Origin: Galactobacter valiniphilus
GTDB taxonomy: Bacteria; Actinomycetota; Actinomycetes; Actinomycetales; Micrococcaceae
Direction: 5' to 3'
NCBI RefSeq assembly: GCF_003575975.1
Contig: NZ_QQXK01000009.1
Coordinates: 53,123 to 117,122 of the forward strand
DNA: 64,000 bases
Shown piece after piece: positions 63,940 to 64,000 of the stretch. The position numbers and the translations under genes were made by a program. The notes beneath the pieces were generated by a model that did no database searches, was not told the DNA's origin, and saw only the letters and a list, made by a program, of their open reading frames with translations. How positions within the stretch are numbered: the first letter of the stretch is position 1; the number at the start of each line of letters is the position of its first letter.

Positions 63940-64000
63940 TCTTGGACACGGTGTTCTTTTGGTTATGCCGCGTTCTTGAGGGTAGCCAAGGTGGCGTTCT
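63940..64000 (-). mobile_element. Possible insertion-sequence end with transposase C-terminus (continues outside window)
   Basis: On the minus strand an open frame entering from the right edge ends NATLATLKNAA and a TAA at 63963-63965. It is followed by an IR-like GTGTCCAAGATCAGGGGTCA (63938-63957). A transposase tail ending a few bases before a terminal repeat beginning near TGTCCAAGATC is a familiar layout of actinobacterial IS3-type elements. Too little is visible to name the family or confirm it. The interval 63780-63937 has no recognisable gene. Confidence 0.35.

Overview
The window is about 70% GC, densely coded on both strands, and reads as the chromosome of a high-GC Gram-positive bacterium (Actinomycetota). 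Supporting this are the clpS-DUF2017-murI-MBL-rph-rdgB block, GTG/TTG starts, many genes that look leaderless (TANNNT 6-7 bp before the start codon, no Shine-Dalgarno), DedA pairs, mqo, and the ilvD / ilvBNC / serA / leuB / ilvE order. Micrococcales, perhaps a Micrococcaceae relative, is my best guess; it is an inference, since no 16S rRNA gene or other decisive marker is present.

Layout. 1-7.6 kb: the end of a superfamily-2 helicase, a stand-alone T4-Pnkp-type 3'-phosphatase, the NAD salvage pair pncA/pncB, then clpS, DUF2017, murI, an MBL hydrolase and an unknown gene. 7.6-8.8 kb: a gene-poor, lower-GC stretch with an orphan lipoprotein. 8.8-18.4 kb: rph-rdgB, two divergent DedA proteins, a DnaQ-BRCT exonuclease, a degenerate ADP-ribosylglycohydrolase and sbcDC. 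18.5-27 kb: three MFS transporters, a stand-alone KAS III, an M20 peptidase and a broken phosphodiesterase. 27-34 kb: an RND exporter, malate:quinone oxidoreductase and an orphan ABC solute-binding lipoprotein. 34-35 kb: tRNA-Leu, bcp and two identical tRNA-Lys genes. 35-44 kb: ilvD, an XRE regulator, cardiolipin synthase and ilvBNC. 44-50 kb: two MFS genes, serA and metG. 50-56 kb: an FtsX-type ABC transporter beside a NarL-type two-component system. 56-60 kb: leuB, ilvE, galE and a FAH-family hydrolase. 60-64 kb: a lower-GC block with GT-C, GtrA and GT2 genes, followed by decayed sequence and a possible insertion-sequence end.

How the genes work together. ilvD, ilvBN, ilvC and ilvE give most of the isoleucine/valine pathway, leuB one leucine step and serA the entry to serine. 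SbcC and SbcD form one nuclease. The RR/HK pair probably controls the neighbouring ABC exporter. The three genes at 60.1-63.2 kb look like a complete three-component (GT2 / GtrA flippase / GT-C) system for extracytoplasmic glycosylation of the envelope. This and the degenerate ADP-ribosylglycohydrolase are the most notable systems. No CRISPR array, prophage or rRNA was seen.
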